Shown: positions 53,024 through 60,656 of the stretch, in pieces
Layout of the letters: each line of letters starts with the position of its first letter
Numbering within the stretch: position 1 is the first letter of the stretch
Assembly (NCBI RefSeq): GCF_000384335.2
Contig: NZ_KQ031382.1
Coordinates: forward strand, 1,674,001 to 1,738,000
Direction of reading: 5' to 3'
DNA length: 64,000 bases
DNA from: Hyphomicrobium sp. 99
GTDB taxonomy: Bacteria; Pseudomonadota; Alphaproteobacteria; Rhizobiales; Hyphomicrobiaceae
Made by a program: the position numbers and the translations under genes
The notes under the pieces: model-generated
The model's database searches: none
What the model saw: only the letters and a program-made list of their open reading frames with translations
Told to the model about the DNA's origin: nothing

Positions 53024-55435
53024 ATGGTGCCGACCTCAGCGGAATTCGTAATTATTGGCGGCGGCATTATCGGCTGCAGCATCGCTTATCATCTTGCCAA
53101 GGCGGGCAAGACCGACATCGTCGTGCTGGAACAGTTTCAGCTAACGCACGGAGCGACTTGGCACGCGGCAGGCGTCGTCGGTCAGCTTCGCCCGTCGCGA
53201 AACGTCACGCGGATGCTGCAGAAGAGCATCGAGCTGTATGACACCCTCGAGGCCGATACCGGACAGGCAATCGACTGGAAGAAGGTCGGCAGTCTCCGCA
53301 TCGCATCGTCGAAAGATCGAATGAAGGAGTACAAGCGCTCCGCGACGACGGCGAAATCCTTCGGTCTCGAAATGCACCTCCTGTCCCCCAAGGAGGCGCA
53401 GGATCTCTTTCCAATCATGACGCTCGATGGCGTCGAGGGCGCGACCTACATCGACTCCGACGGCTATGTCGATCCCGCGAGCTTGTGTCAGGCACTAGCG
53501 GCTGGCGCGCGCAAGCGCGGCGTGAAGTTCGTGCAAAATTGCCAAGTCACCGGCTTCAAGTCGGAAGGCCGCCGCGTCGTCGAAGTGCAGACGAGCCAAG
53601 GCAACATCCGCGCCGAGACGGTTGTGAACGCGAGCGGCATGTGGGGACACGAGCTCGGCAAGATGATGGGCACGCGGGTGCCCGCTTTCGCCGTCGAGCA
53701 TCAATACCTCATCACCGATCCTATTCCCGATTTGCCTAAGGGCATGCCGACGGTTCGCGATCCCGATCTCCTTCTCTACTGGAAGCCGGAGGTGCGCGGC
53801 ATCGTCGTCGGCGGCTATGAGCCGAACACGGTCGCATTTGCACGGGACGGCATTCCGGCAGGCTGGGATCAACGCCTGATCCAGGAAAACTACGAGCGCT
53901 TCGAACAGCTGGCGATCAATGCCGCCAAGCGTACGCCGGTCGTCGGCACCGTCGGCGTCAGAGCTATGATCAACGGAGCCATTCCGATTTCCGCCGACGG
54001 CGACTTTGTCATGGGGCGCGTCTCTGAACTCGACAACGTCTTCGTGTCGTGCGGTTTCATCTACGGAATCGCGGCAGCCGGTGGTGCGGGTGCGGCGATG
54101 GCCGAATGGATCCTCGAAGGCCGTCCGACCAACAACTTGTGGCCGCTCGACGTGCGCCGGTTCAACTTCCATCACAACACCAAGTACTTCATGTACGACC
54201 GTGCGATCGAGATCTACGCCAAGCATTATGCGATGAAGTGGCCGGTCGAGGAGCGCGATTCCGTTCGCAACATCCGCTGCTCGCCGCTTTATTTCCCATT
54301 GAAGGAACGGGGCGCTGTCTTCGGTTCTCGCGCGGGTTGGGAACGGCCGAACTGGTTCGCGCCTCCGGGTGTCGAAGCCGTCGACAAGCCGTCCTTCGAT
54401 TGGCCGAATTGGTTCGAGCCTGTCGCAGAGGAGCATCGCCACGTTCGCGAGAGCGTTGGATTGATCGATCTTTCCTCCTTCGCGAAGATGGAAATCTTCG
54501 GTCCGGGCGCGCTCGCCAGCCTGCAGCGGTTGGCGGTCGCCGATGTCGACCGGCCGATCGGCAGCCTCATCTACACGCAGCTCTGCAACGAGCGCGGCGG
54601 CATCGAAGCCGATGTCACCTTCTGCCGCCTGGAAGAAGACCGCTTCTATGTGATCACGGGTACGGCATACGGCGACCACGACTTCGGCTGGATACGCAAG
54701 CATCTGCCGACCGACGGTTCCGTCCGGACGCTCGACGTGACGTCGGCCTATGCCGTTATCAACATTTGCGGTCCGAAAGCGCGCGACGTGCTTGCGAAGG
54801 TCGCCGAGCAGAATGTCGGTGGCGATGTCTTCAAGTACGGAGAGATGAAGCATCTGACCGTCGGCGCCGCGCCCGTGATGGCACTTCGCGTGTCGTTCAC
54901 AGGCGAGCTTGGATATGAGCTGCACATTCCGACCGAATATGCAGTCCACGTCTATCGCGTTCTTCACGAGGCGGGCGCAGAGTTCGGCATCAAGGATTTT
55001 GGCTATCGCGCGCTCAACAGCCTGCGTATTGAGAAGGGATACCAGATCTGGGCGACCGATATATCGCCGGACTATTCCCCTTACGCAGCCGGCCTCGATT
55101 GGGTGATCGGAAAGAACAAGAAGGACTTCATCGGCCGCGAGGCGCTTGAAAAAATCGCCGCCGAAGGCCCGGATCGTAAGCTCTGCGTCTTCAAGCTCAG
55201 CCGCAAGGTTCCGGTCTACGGCGGAGAAGCCATCCTGCGTAACGGCAAGGTGCTCGGTGTCACGACGAGCGCCGACTTCGGACACACGGTCGGTGCGCCG
55301 ATCGTTTACGGCTACGTCGCTGCTTCCGAGGCTGTCCACGAAGACTACGACATCGAAGTCTACAGCGAAATCGTCCCTGCCACGAGAGCGAGCGAACCGC
55401 TCTACGATCCGGCCGGGTCGCGCTTCACTCTTTAA
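53024..55435 (+). CDS. Dimethylglycine/sarcosine dehydrogenase-like FAD-GcvT fusion, copy 2
   Basis: 803 residues. The FAD motif EFVIIGGGIIGCSIAYHLAK and the covalent-FAD His47 in HGATWHAAG mark the dehydrogenase domain. A middle domain with HYAMKWPVEERDSVRNIRCS leads to the GcvT folate half, with SPLYFPLKERGAVFGSRAG, LSSFAKMEIFGPGALASL, NERGGIEADVTFCRL, FTGELGYELHIPTEYAV and SLRIEKGYQIWATDI. Compared with copy 1 the middle and C-terminal parts align well, but the loops near residues 270-300 differ, suggesting a different N-methyl substrate. It follows the permease by 24 bases and precedes the second kinase by 17. Confidence 0.88.
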   Translation: MVPTSAEFVIIGGGIIGCSIAYHLAKAGKTDIVVLEQFQLTHGATWHAAGVVGQLRPSRNVTRMLQKSIELYDTLEADTGQAIDWKKVGSLRIASSKDRMKEYKRSATTAKSFGLEMHLLSPKEAQDLFPIMTLDGVEGATYIDSDGYVDPASLCQALAAGARKRGVKFVQNCQVTGFKSEGRRVVEVQTSQGNIRAETVVNASGMWGHELGKMMGTRVPAFAVEHQYLITDPIPDLPKGMPTVRDPDLLLYWKPEVRGIVVGGYEPNTVAFARDGIPAGWDQRLIQENYERFEQLAINAAKRTPVVGTVGVRAMINGAIPISADGDFVMGRVSELDNVFVSCGFIYGIAAAGGAGAAMAEWILEGRPTNNLWPLDVRRFNFHHNTKYFMYDRAIEIYAKHYAMKWPVEERDSVRNIRCSPLYFPLKERGAVFGSRAGWERPNWFAPPGVEAVDKPSFDWPNWFEPVAEEHRHVRESVGLIDLSSFAKMEIFGPGALASLQRLAVADVDRPIGSLIYTQLCNERGGIEADVTFCRLEEDRFYVITGTAYGDHDFGWIRKHLPTDGSVRTLDVTSAYAVINICGPKARDVLAKVAEQNVGGDVFKYGEMKHLTVGAAPVMALRVSFTGELGYELHIPTEYAVHVYRVLHEAGAEFGIKDFGYRALNSLRIEKGYQIWATDISPDYSPYAAGLDWVIGKNKKDFIGREALEKIAAEGPDRKLCVFKLSRKVPVYGGEAILRNGKVLGVTTSADFGHTVGAPIVYGYVAASEAVHEDYDIEVYSEIVPATRASEPLYDPAGSRFTL

Positions 55436-55452
55436 AAATCAGGGGATCGAAA

Positions 55453-56409
55453 ATGGATATCCAAGAACAGGAACGGCAGCGCCGTGCCCGCGAAGTCGCA
55501 GCCTCCGTTGTCGGCGGCGGCAGCGTTCGGCCCGAAGACGTAGCAATCGAGCTACTCGGTGGCATGACGAACCGCAATTATCTGGTGAAGGTTGCCGGCG
55601 AAACCTACGTCGTCCGCATTCCGGGCGAGGGGACAGAAGAGTACTTGGACCGCAAGGCCGATGGGCAGGCGGCGCAGATAACGTCCGATCTCGGAGTCAA
55701 TGCGCACTTGGTCCACTACGATACGGCCAAAGGCGTGCAGATCACGAAGTTCATCGAGAACGGCAAGACGATGAGCGCGGAACTCTTCCAGGACCCGGAC
55801 GCCGTTCGCAGGGCCGCGCTGAGTTTCCGCAAGCTCCACACGAGCGGCGCAAAATTTCACAATCGCTTCGATGAAAAGGTCATCGCGCAAGAATACCTCG
55901 ACATGCTTCGCAGCAAGGGTGCGCGTTTTCCCGACGGCTACGAGCGGGTCCAGAGCGAGGCTGATGCCATTCGCGAAGTTCTGACGTCGACCTGCGGAGA
56001 ACTCGCTCCTTGCCACAACGATCCGGCTCCGGAAAACCTCGTCGATACCGGCGAGCGGGTTCACATCCTGGATTGGGAGTTCGGCGGTAATAACGATCCG
56101 TTCTGGGATCTCGCGGATCTCTCCGTTGAGACGGGCTTCACCGAAGAGCAGGATCGCATTCTGCTTGAAGCCTATCTCGGACGGCCGCCCAAGGAGAGCG
56201 AGTACGGCCGGATGGTCTTGCACAAATCACTGGTCTTTCTTCTTTGGACACTCTGGGGCGTGATCCAAGAGACGAACAAAAATCCGCGTCCTGCTTATCA
56301 CTTTGCCAGCTTCTGGGATTATGCAATGGACCGGTTCACGCGGTGCCAGCAGATCATGAACGCGGATAATTTCCGTGGTCTCGTCGAAGTCGTGCGCACG
56401 GGGGGCTGA
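55453..56409 (+). CDS. Choline/ethanolamine kinase-like phosphotransferase, copy 2
   Basis: 318 residues with AGGGGA near the start. Motifs are the ATP loop ELLGGMTNRNYLVKVAGETY, YVVRIPGEGTEEYLDRK, the catalytic PCHNDPAPENLVD and HILDWEFGGNNDPFWDLADL. These match LicA-type choline kinases better than copy 1 does, including the aromatic-rich C-terminus (VFLLWTLWGVIQETN) where choline kinases build an amine-binding pocket. It lies between the second dehydrogenase and etfB, six bases from the latter, so it is clearly part of the same transcript. Confidence 0.87.
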   Translation: MDIQEQERQRRAREVAASVVGGGSVRPEDVAIELLGGMTNRNYLVKVAGETYVVRIPGEGTEEYLDRKADGQAAQITSDLGVNAHLVHYDTAKGVQITKFIENGKTMSAELFQDPDAVRRAALSFRKLHTSGAKFHNRFDEKVIAQEYLDMLRSKGARFPDGYERVQSEADAIREVLTSTCGELAPCHNDPAPENLVDTGERVHILDWEFGGNNDPFWDLADLSVETGFTEEQDRILLEAYLGRPPKESEYGRMVLHKSLVFLLWTLWGVIQETNKNPRPAYHFASFWDYAMDRFTRCQQIMNADNFRGLVEVVRTGG

Positions 56410-56415
56410 AGAGCA

Positions 56416-57165
56416 ATGAAGGTTCTCGTTCCCGTAAAGCGCGTCGTCGACTTCAACGTGAAGATTCGCGTGAAGCCCGACAACTCGGGCGTCGATCTAG
56501 CTAACGTCAAAATGGCGATCAATCCGTTCGATGAGATTTCGGTCGAGGCGGCCGTTCGGTTGAAAGAAGCCGGGCAGGCCACCGAGGTCGTGGTCGTTTC
56601 GATCGGTCCGGCAAAGGCCGAGGAAACGTTGCGGTCAGCGCTCGCCATGGGCGCCGATCGCGCCATCCTCATCGAAACCGATGACACGGTCGAGCCGTTG
56701 GCGGTCGCCAAAATCCTGAAAAGCGTCGCGGATACCGAAAAGCCGGGACTGATCATCGTCGGCAAGCAAGCGATCGATGACGATTCAAATCAGACCGGGC
56801 AGATGCTGGCTGCGCTGCTCGGCTGGGCGCAGGCGACCTTCGCTTCCAAGATCGAACTGGCCGATCAAAAGGCGGCCGTAACGCGCGAAGTCGATGGCGG
56901 TTTGCAGACCATCGAGGTCAAGCTTCCAGCGGTGGTCACCACCGATCTGAGATTGAACGAGCCGCGCTATGCTTCGCTTCCGAACATCATGAAGGCGAAG
57001 AAGAAGCCGATCGAAAAGAAAAGCGCCGCTGATTTGGGTGTCGCGACCGCGCCGCGCCTCAAAGTTTTGAAGACCGAAGAACCGGCGTCCCGCAAGGCAG
57101 GCATCAAGGTGACATCGGTCGGGGAGCTCATCGACAAGCTCAGAAGCGAAGCCGGCGTACTTTGA
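56416..57165 (+). CDS. etfB: Electron transfer flavoprotein beta subunit
   Basis: 249 residues, standard length. It starts [20 protein letters not shown]. Further typical parts are [18 protein letters not shown], the AMP-binding region [30 protein letters not shown] and the recognition loop near [18 protein letters not shown]. The latter docks ETF on its dehydrogenases. With EtfA it accepts electrons from the two dimethylglycine-dehydrogenase-like enzymes upstream and hands them to ETF-quinone oxidoreductase, which is not in the window. Confidence 0.95.
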   Translation: MKVLVPVKRVVDFNVKIRVKPDNSGVDLANVKMAINPFDEISVEAAVRLKEAGQATEVVVVSIGPAKAEETLRSALAMGADRAILIETDDTVEPLAVAKILKSVADTEKPGLIIVGKQAIDDDSNQTGQMLAALLGWAQATFASKIELADQKAAVTREVDGGLQTIEVKLPAVVTTDLRLNEPRYASLPNIMKAKKKPIEKKSAADLGVATAPRLKVLKTEEPASRKAGIKVTSVGELIDKLRSEAGVL

Positions 57166-57188
57166 GATTAGAAGGAAAGAACAGAGCA

Positions 57189-58118
57189 ATGGCCATTCTT
57201 CTTCTGGCTGAACACGACAATCGGACGCTTTCCGATCAGACCGCCAGGGCGTTGACTGCCGCCCGTGAGATCGGCAGCGAAATACATGTTCTGGTCGCGG
57301 GCAAGGATGCAAATGCAGCGGCCGGTGAAGCAGCCAAGCTTGCAGGTGTTTCAAAGGTTCTTCTCGCCGATAGCGATACTCTTGCCAACAATCTGGCAGA
57401 GCCGCTCGCAGCATTGATCGTTTCGATCGCCGGTGGTTACGACACCATCATTGCTGCGGCGACGGCCTCCGCGAAAAACGTGATGCCGCGCGTCGCTGCA
57501 CTTCTCGATGTTGCGCAGGTCTCCGAGATTATCAGCGTTGTTGCGCCCGATACCTTCAAGCGTCCGATCTATGCGGGTAATGCCATCCAGACCGTGCAGA
57601 CGACGGACGCCAAGAAGGTGATCACGGTTCGTGCCGCCGCTTTCCAGCCTTCGGATGCAGGCGGTTCAGCTGCCATCGGGGTTGTGCCGGCAGTAGCTGA
57701 CCCGGGCTTGTCGAGCTTCGTGAAGGAAGCCCTCTCATCGAGCGACCGGCCTGAACTGACGTCCGCAAAAATCGTCATCTCCGGTGGCCGGGCGCTCGGA
57801 TCGTCGGAAAAATTCAAAGAGGTCATCCTTCCCGTTGCCGAGAAACTCGGAGCGGCTGTCGGCGCCTCGCGCGCAGCAGTCGATGCGGGCTACGCACCGA
57901 ACGATTGGCAGGTGGGGCAGACCGGCAAAGTCGTGGCGCCCAATCTCTACATCGCTTGCGGTATCTCGGGAGCTATTCAGCATCTCGCCGGCATGAAAGA
58001 TTCCAAATTCATCGTGGCGATCAATAAGGATGCGGACGCACCCATCTTTCAGGTCGCGGACTATGGGCTGGTCGCCGATTTGTTCGACGTCCTGCCGGAA
58101 CTCGAAAAGGCGCTGTGA
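57189..58118 (+). CDS. etfA: Electron transfer flavoprotein alpha subunit
   Basis: 309 residues from MAILLLAEHDNRTL, with AGAAGGAAAG upstream; nine earlier in-frame codons from a second ATG overlap etfB and are excluded. The N-terminal domain contains AATASAKNVMPRVAALLDV and VSEIISVVAPDTFKRPIYAG. The FAD-binding C-terminal domain contains SGGRALGSSEKF, SRAAVDAGYAPNDWQVGQTG, YIACGISGAIQHLAGMKDS and INKDADAPIFQVADYG, all hallmark EtfA motifs. It ends the 13-kb plus-strand operon. Confidence 0.96.
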   Translation: MAILLLAEHDNRTLSDQTARALTAAREIGSEIHVLVAGKDANAAAGEAAKLAGVSKVLLADSDTLANNLAEPLAALIVSIAGGYDTIIAAATASAKNVMPRVAALLDVAQVSEIISVVAPDTFKRPIYAGNAIQTVQTTDAKKVITVRAAAFQPSDAGGSAAIGVVPAVADPGLSSFVKEALSSSDRPELTSAKIVISGGRALGSSEKFKEVILPVAEKLGAAVGASRAAVDAGYAPNDWQVGQTGKVVAPNLYIACGISGAIQHLAGMKDSKFIVAINKDADAPIFQVADYGLVADLFDVLPELEKAL

Positions 58119-58285
58119 CGAGGCGGCGGCCGGATCGCAACTCGCGATGTTCTAAGGCGTGGCGTTGACTAGCGAAGCATTCCTGCTTGCAAGGAGGTGT
58201 GACGCCGGTGCGCGCTCAGCGCGTCGCTCTGCGAGGGGAGCGAGGCCAAGTTTTTCAGAATACCTCGATGAGTGGGATGCGGCAC

Positions 58286-58329
58286 CGGCCGGCAGAGGGG
58301 CTGAAAAGCCCCGAGTTCGATGCCGGCCG
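58286..58329. terminator. Nested hairpin after etfA
   Basis: An outer 9-base stem (CGGCCGGCA, 58286-58294, with 58321-58329) encloses a perfect 6-base stem with a GAAA tetraloop on the plus strand (GGGGCT-GAAA-AGCCCC, 58297-58312). It lies between the converging ends of etfA and the small gene at 58345. No T-run follows, so it may be a processing or stability element rather than an intrinsic terminator. Confidence 0.5.
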
Positions 58330-58344
58330 ATTGGAAGTTTCGTC

Positions 58345-58512
58345 TCACGCGGCCAGTTTGACGTCGGCCTCACGGTATCCCGAATGTGCGGTCGCGCTAT
58401 TTACCTTCGCGGGTGATTGTCTCCAGCTCCATGCGTTGGAAGCCAGGGCTATCGCGAACACGGCGAACGCCGCGAGGCACAGCACGAGGTAGTACATTTC
58501 GAATATCGTCAT
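58345..58512 (-). CDS. Small single-span membrane protein (55 residues)
   Basis: A short gene with an excellent ribosome-binding site, AAGGGAGG five bases before the ATG. It begins MTIFEMYYLVLCLAAFAVF and continues AIALASNAWSW, giving one hydrophobic helix of about 20 residues (7-26) and a polar tail of about 25 residues containing QSPAKVNSATAHSGYREAD. It has the look of small membrane proteins annotated only as hypothetical in Hyphomicrobiales. A FixK/FNR-type box 55 bases upstream suggests induction at low oxygen. The function is unknown; accessory roles for respiratory complexes are typical of such proteins, but that is a guess. Confidence 0.72.
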   Translation of the reverse strand: MTIFEMYYLVLCLAAFAVFAIALASNAWSWRQSPAKVNSATAHSGYREADVKLAA

Positions 58513-58566
58513 TGTCGCCTCCCTTAGAAGAGTGAGGCGAGTTTAGAGCCGCGCACAATTGATGAA

Positions 58567-58580
58567 TTGACTCATGTCAA
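58567..58580. promoter_or_regulatory. FixK/FNR-type binding site
   Basis: TTGACTCATGTCAA matches the TTGA-N6-TCAA consensus with a fully palindromic TTGAC/GTCAA pair. It is centred about 61 bases before the start of the small membrane protein gene, a plausible activator position if the leader is about 20 bases long. Confidence 0.65.
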
Positions 58581-58853
58581 TTGCGAGAAGCATTCATGCT
58601 CGCAGAGCCGCAGCCGCGCGCGAGACATCCCGAGCGTTGGGCCAAGATATCTGACGAATGGCGTGAAGCTGCAGCAGGCGTGACGGAACAAGTTCCGCTG
58701 ATCGAAGTCTGCGGAACGACTGGATGCGTTAAGCGATTGAGTGAATTGGCTCCGCGGGTAGGAGTCGAATCCTAAACGTAAGGTTCTGTTGCTATTGATA
58801 AATATCGCTAGGACCACTTCGATGTCCCACATTTTATCCCACACACAAACAAA

Positions 58854-58913
58854 CTTGGTCAGAGCTGACTCTTAATCAGCGGGTCCACGGTTCGCGCCCC
58901 TGATCACCCACCA
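58854..58913 (+). pseudogene. Degenerate 3' half of tRNA-Lys(CUU), possible attachment-site relic
   Basis: From the D-loop TTGG onward the sequence follows tRNA-Lys. The anticodon arm GCTGA-CTCTTAA-TCAGC (58864-58880) is intact with anticodon CTT. A T-arm like GTTCGCGC lacks the conserved A58 and has a mismatched stem. The acceptor strand ATCACCC is followed by ACCA (58910-58913). The 5' acceptor and most of the D-arm are missing, and two bases are lost between the D-arm and the anticodon arm. It cannot fold into a working tRNA and resembles the tRNA 3' fragments left by integrative elements. No integrase is in the window. Confidence 0.7.
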
Positions 58914-59297
58914 AATGCAAGAAAATCCGAGGAAGTTCTTGCGGTCAGTTTTACATTTGCAGCTGACCATCAAATTTTCGATCACGAGATGTCAGTTCTT
59001 CATCTGAAATCAGACGGGATCAACTTCGACGTGGATGTCAGCTATGGGCCAATAGCGGAAGAGCAATCTTCGGAGATTTTGCGCTCCCCAACGACTTCTA
59101 AATCCCACTAGCGGAAGTCGGCCTCACTTAGATGGGCCACGCGTACTCCGTCGCCCGCCAGGTCCGCTTTTTGGGGACGACCGGTTGAAGTTGCGGGCGG
59201 CTCGATGCGTGCTCATGACCCAAAGCGGTCATTCGCTGGGCATAGAAGTCCACTTGCTGCTATCAACCCAACACGCTCGGTGCGGGAGCAGCGCGCC
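58914..59297. other. Non-coding stretch beyond the tRNA relic
   Basis: About 380 bases with no gene that I can support. Together with 58581-58853 it makes a low-information zone flanking the tRNA fragment, as expected at a decayed insertion boundary. Confidence 0.5.
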
Positions 59298-59906
59298 CTA
59301 CCCGCCCGCTCGCACCCGTGCGAGTTCCGCTTCGAGGGCAGTGATGCGCTCCTGAAGCGTCATCACCGCCGACTCCACGTCCTCGATGGCGACAAGCTGC
59401 GGGATGTGCTGCGGGCAGTTGCGGTCCCAGGCCTCGATCTCAAACACGATGCACCGCTCCGCGACGGTGTGGCCCTGCGTCGGACGCAAGCGCGCCAACA
59501 GCTCGTCGTCGTTCTCGACCACGCGCGCGCGGCCCCAGATCTTGACCCGCCGACGCCGCGCGTAATCCATGATAAAAATGAAGGCGCGCGGGTTCTCGGC
59601 GAGATTGCCCGTCGTGATGTATTGCCGGTTTCCGGAAAGATCCGCGAAGGCAAGCGTCCGCTCGTCCAACACCTGGAGAAAACCCGGCGGCCCACCGCGA
59701 TGCTGGATGTATGGCTGCCCCTCGGCGTTCGCGGTGCCGAGATAGAACGATCGCGCGGCGCCGATCTGCGCGGCAAGGTCCGGCGTGACGGTACTCGCCC
59801 AGCCCTTCGCCTGCTCCATGCGTGCATACTGCGCACGTGAGCCGTTCCGCTCCTGCTCGGCTTTCACGGACGGCGTGAACGCGATGTCGGATACAGGCCG
59901 CGCCAC
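59298..59906 (-). CDS. Pyridoxamine 5'-phosphate oxidase-fold flavoprotein
   Basis: 202 residues. The split-barrel FMN-binding fold is indicated by RSFYLGTANAEGQPYIQHRG, LAFADLSGNRQYITTGNLAE and AFIFIMDYARRRRVKIWGRA, the pattern of the PPOX-like family that binds FMN or related cofactors. The C-terminal 25 residues (MTLQERITALEAELARVRAG) form a leucine-heptad coiled coil that may drive dimerisation. Members of this uncharacterised group are probably flavin oxidoreductases or heme-linked proteins. It lies 42 bases downstream of the GST gene on the same strand, so the two are likely co-transcribed. Confidence 0.82.
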   Translation of the reverse strand: MARPVSDIAFTPSVKAEQERNGSRAQYARMEQAKGWASTVTPDLAAQIGAARSFYLGTANAEGQPYIQHRGGPPGFLQVLDERTLAFADLSGNRQYITTGNLAENPRAFIFIMDYARRRRVKIWGRARVVENDDELLARLRPTQGHTVAERCIVFEIEAWDRNCPQHIPQLVAIEDVESAVMTLQERITALEAELARVRAGG

Positions 59907-59948
59907 GATTGTTACTCCAGTTCGAGTTGAAACCGCGAGCTCGCGATC

Positions 59949-60548
59949 TCAGATCCCCGGCATCCCGACGAAGCCCGGCAGCGCCTTCACGCGCTCAACC
60001 CAGGCCGTTACTGCAGGATAGCCATCGATCGGGACGCCGCCTTCGTGACTGAGCGCAACATACGGCATGCATGCAATGTCTGCGATCGTCACGCGGTCGA
60101 GCGCGAGCCAAGCGGTCCGCGCCAGGTGGTTTTCCATGAGCCCGAGTATGTGCTTCGCCTTGCTGCGAGCCGCATCGGCATCGAGCTTGTAGCCAAACTT
60201 GTCGTGCAGGCGCGCATCGTTGGGTCCCCGCGCGATCTCGTTCTCGGCCACCATCAACCACACCGCTACGAGCGCGAGGTCCGCGGCATCCGTCGGCAGC
60301 CAGCTTTCGCCACCCCACTTCCGCGCCATGTAGACGAGGATCGCCTGGCTGTCGCGCAGCACCAGGCCGCCGTCTTCGAAAATCGGAATTTCGCCGAAGG
60401 CATTGAGATCGACGAGCGGCGGCTTCTTGTGCACGCCGGCGAGAAAATCCACGGGAACGATATCGAGCGGAACGCCGAGCAGCGCTGCCAACAGCCGCAC
60501 TTTGTAACAGTTCCCGGATAATTCGAGGTCGTAGAGCTTGGCGGCCAT
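59949..60548 (-). CDS. Glutathione S-transferase
   Basis: 199 residues. The thioredoxin-like N-terminus has the active-site region ELSGNCYKVRLLAALLG, the cis-proline strand FGEIPIFEDGGLVLRDSQAI (gamma-glutamyl-binding DSQAI) and a helical C-terminal half with VADIACMPY-type sequence (TIADIACMPYVALSHEGG), where the conserved Asp caps the helix. It conjugates or reduces electrophiles with glutathione. It is divergent from a LysR gene (108 bases apart), an arrangement that usually means LysR control. Confidence 0.9.
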   Translation of the reverse strand: MAAKLYDLELSGNCYKVRLLAALLGVPLDIVPVDFLAGVHKKPPLVDLNAFGEIPIFEDGGLVLRDSQAILVYMARKWGGESWLPTDAADLALVAVWLMVAENEIARGPNDARLHDKFGYKLDADAARSKAKHILGLMENHLARTAWLALDRVTIADIACMPYVALSHEGGVPIDGYPAVTAWVERVKALPGFVGMPGI

Positions 60549-60656
60549 GTCGCGTTCCTGAAATCAGTTGTGCCCACGCACACAAGTGGCGCACCTGCGA
60601 TTTATCCGGTAGACAGAAAGTAAGAGAAATATATTTGCAAAATCTGGAATAATGTC

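Noticed and set aside
53495..55339. Minus-strand open frame (614 codons) opposite the second demethylase
   Set aside because: The plus strand encodes a complete FAD-GcvT protein with conserved motifs throughout; the reverse frame shows none.
58200..58340. Resemblance to a cobalamin riboswitch (GCCGGTGCG near 58206)
   Set aside because: The B12-box GCCACTG and the other core elements are missing and no cobalamin gene follows.
58152..58373. Possible 73-residue protein after etfA
   Set aside because: It overlaps the hairpin block and has no start signal or family-like sequence.
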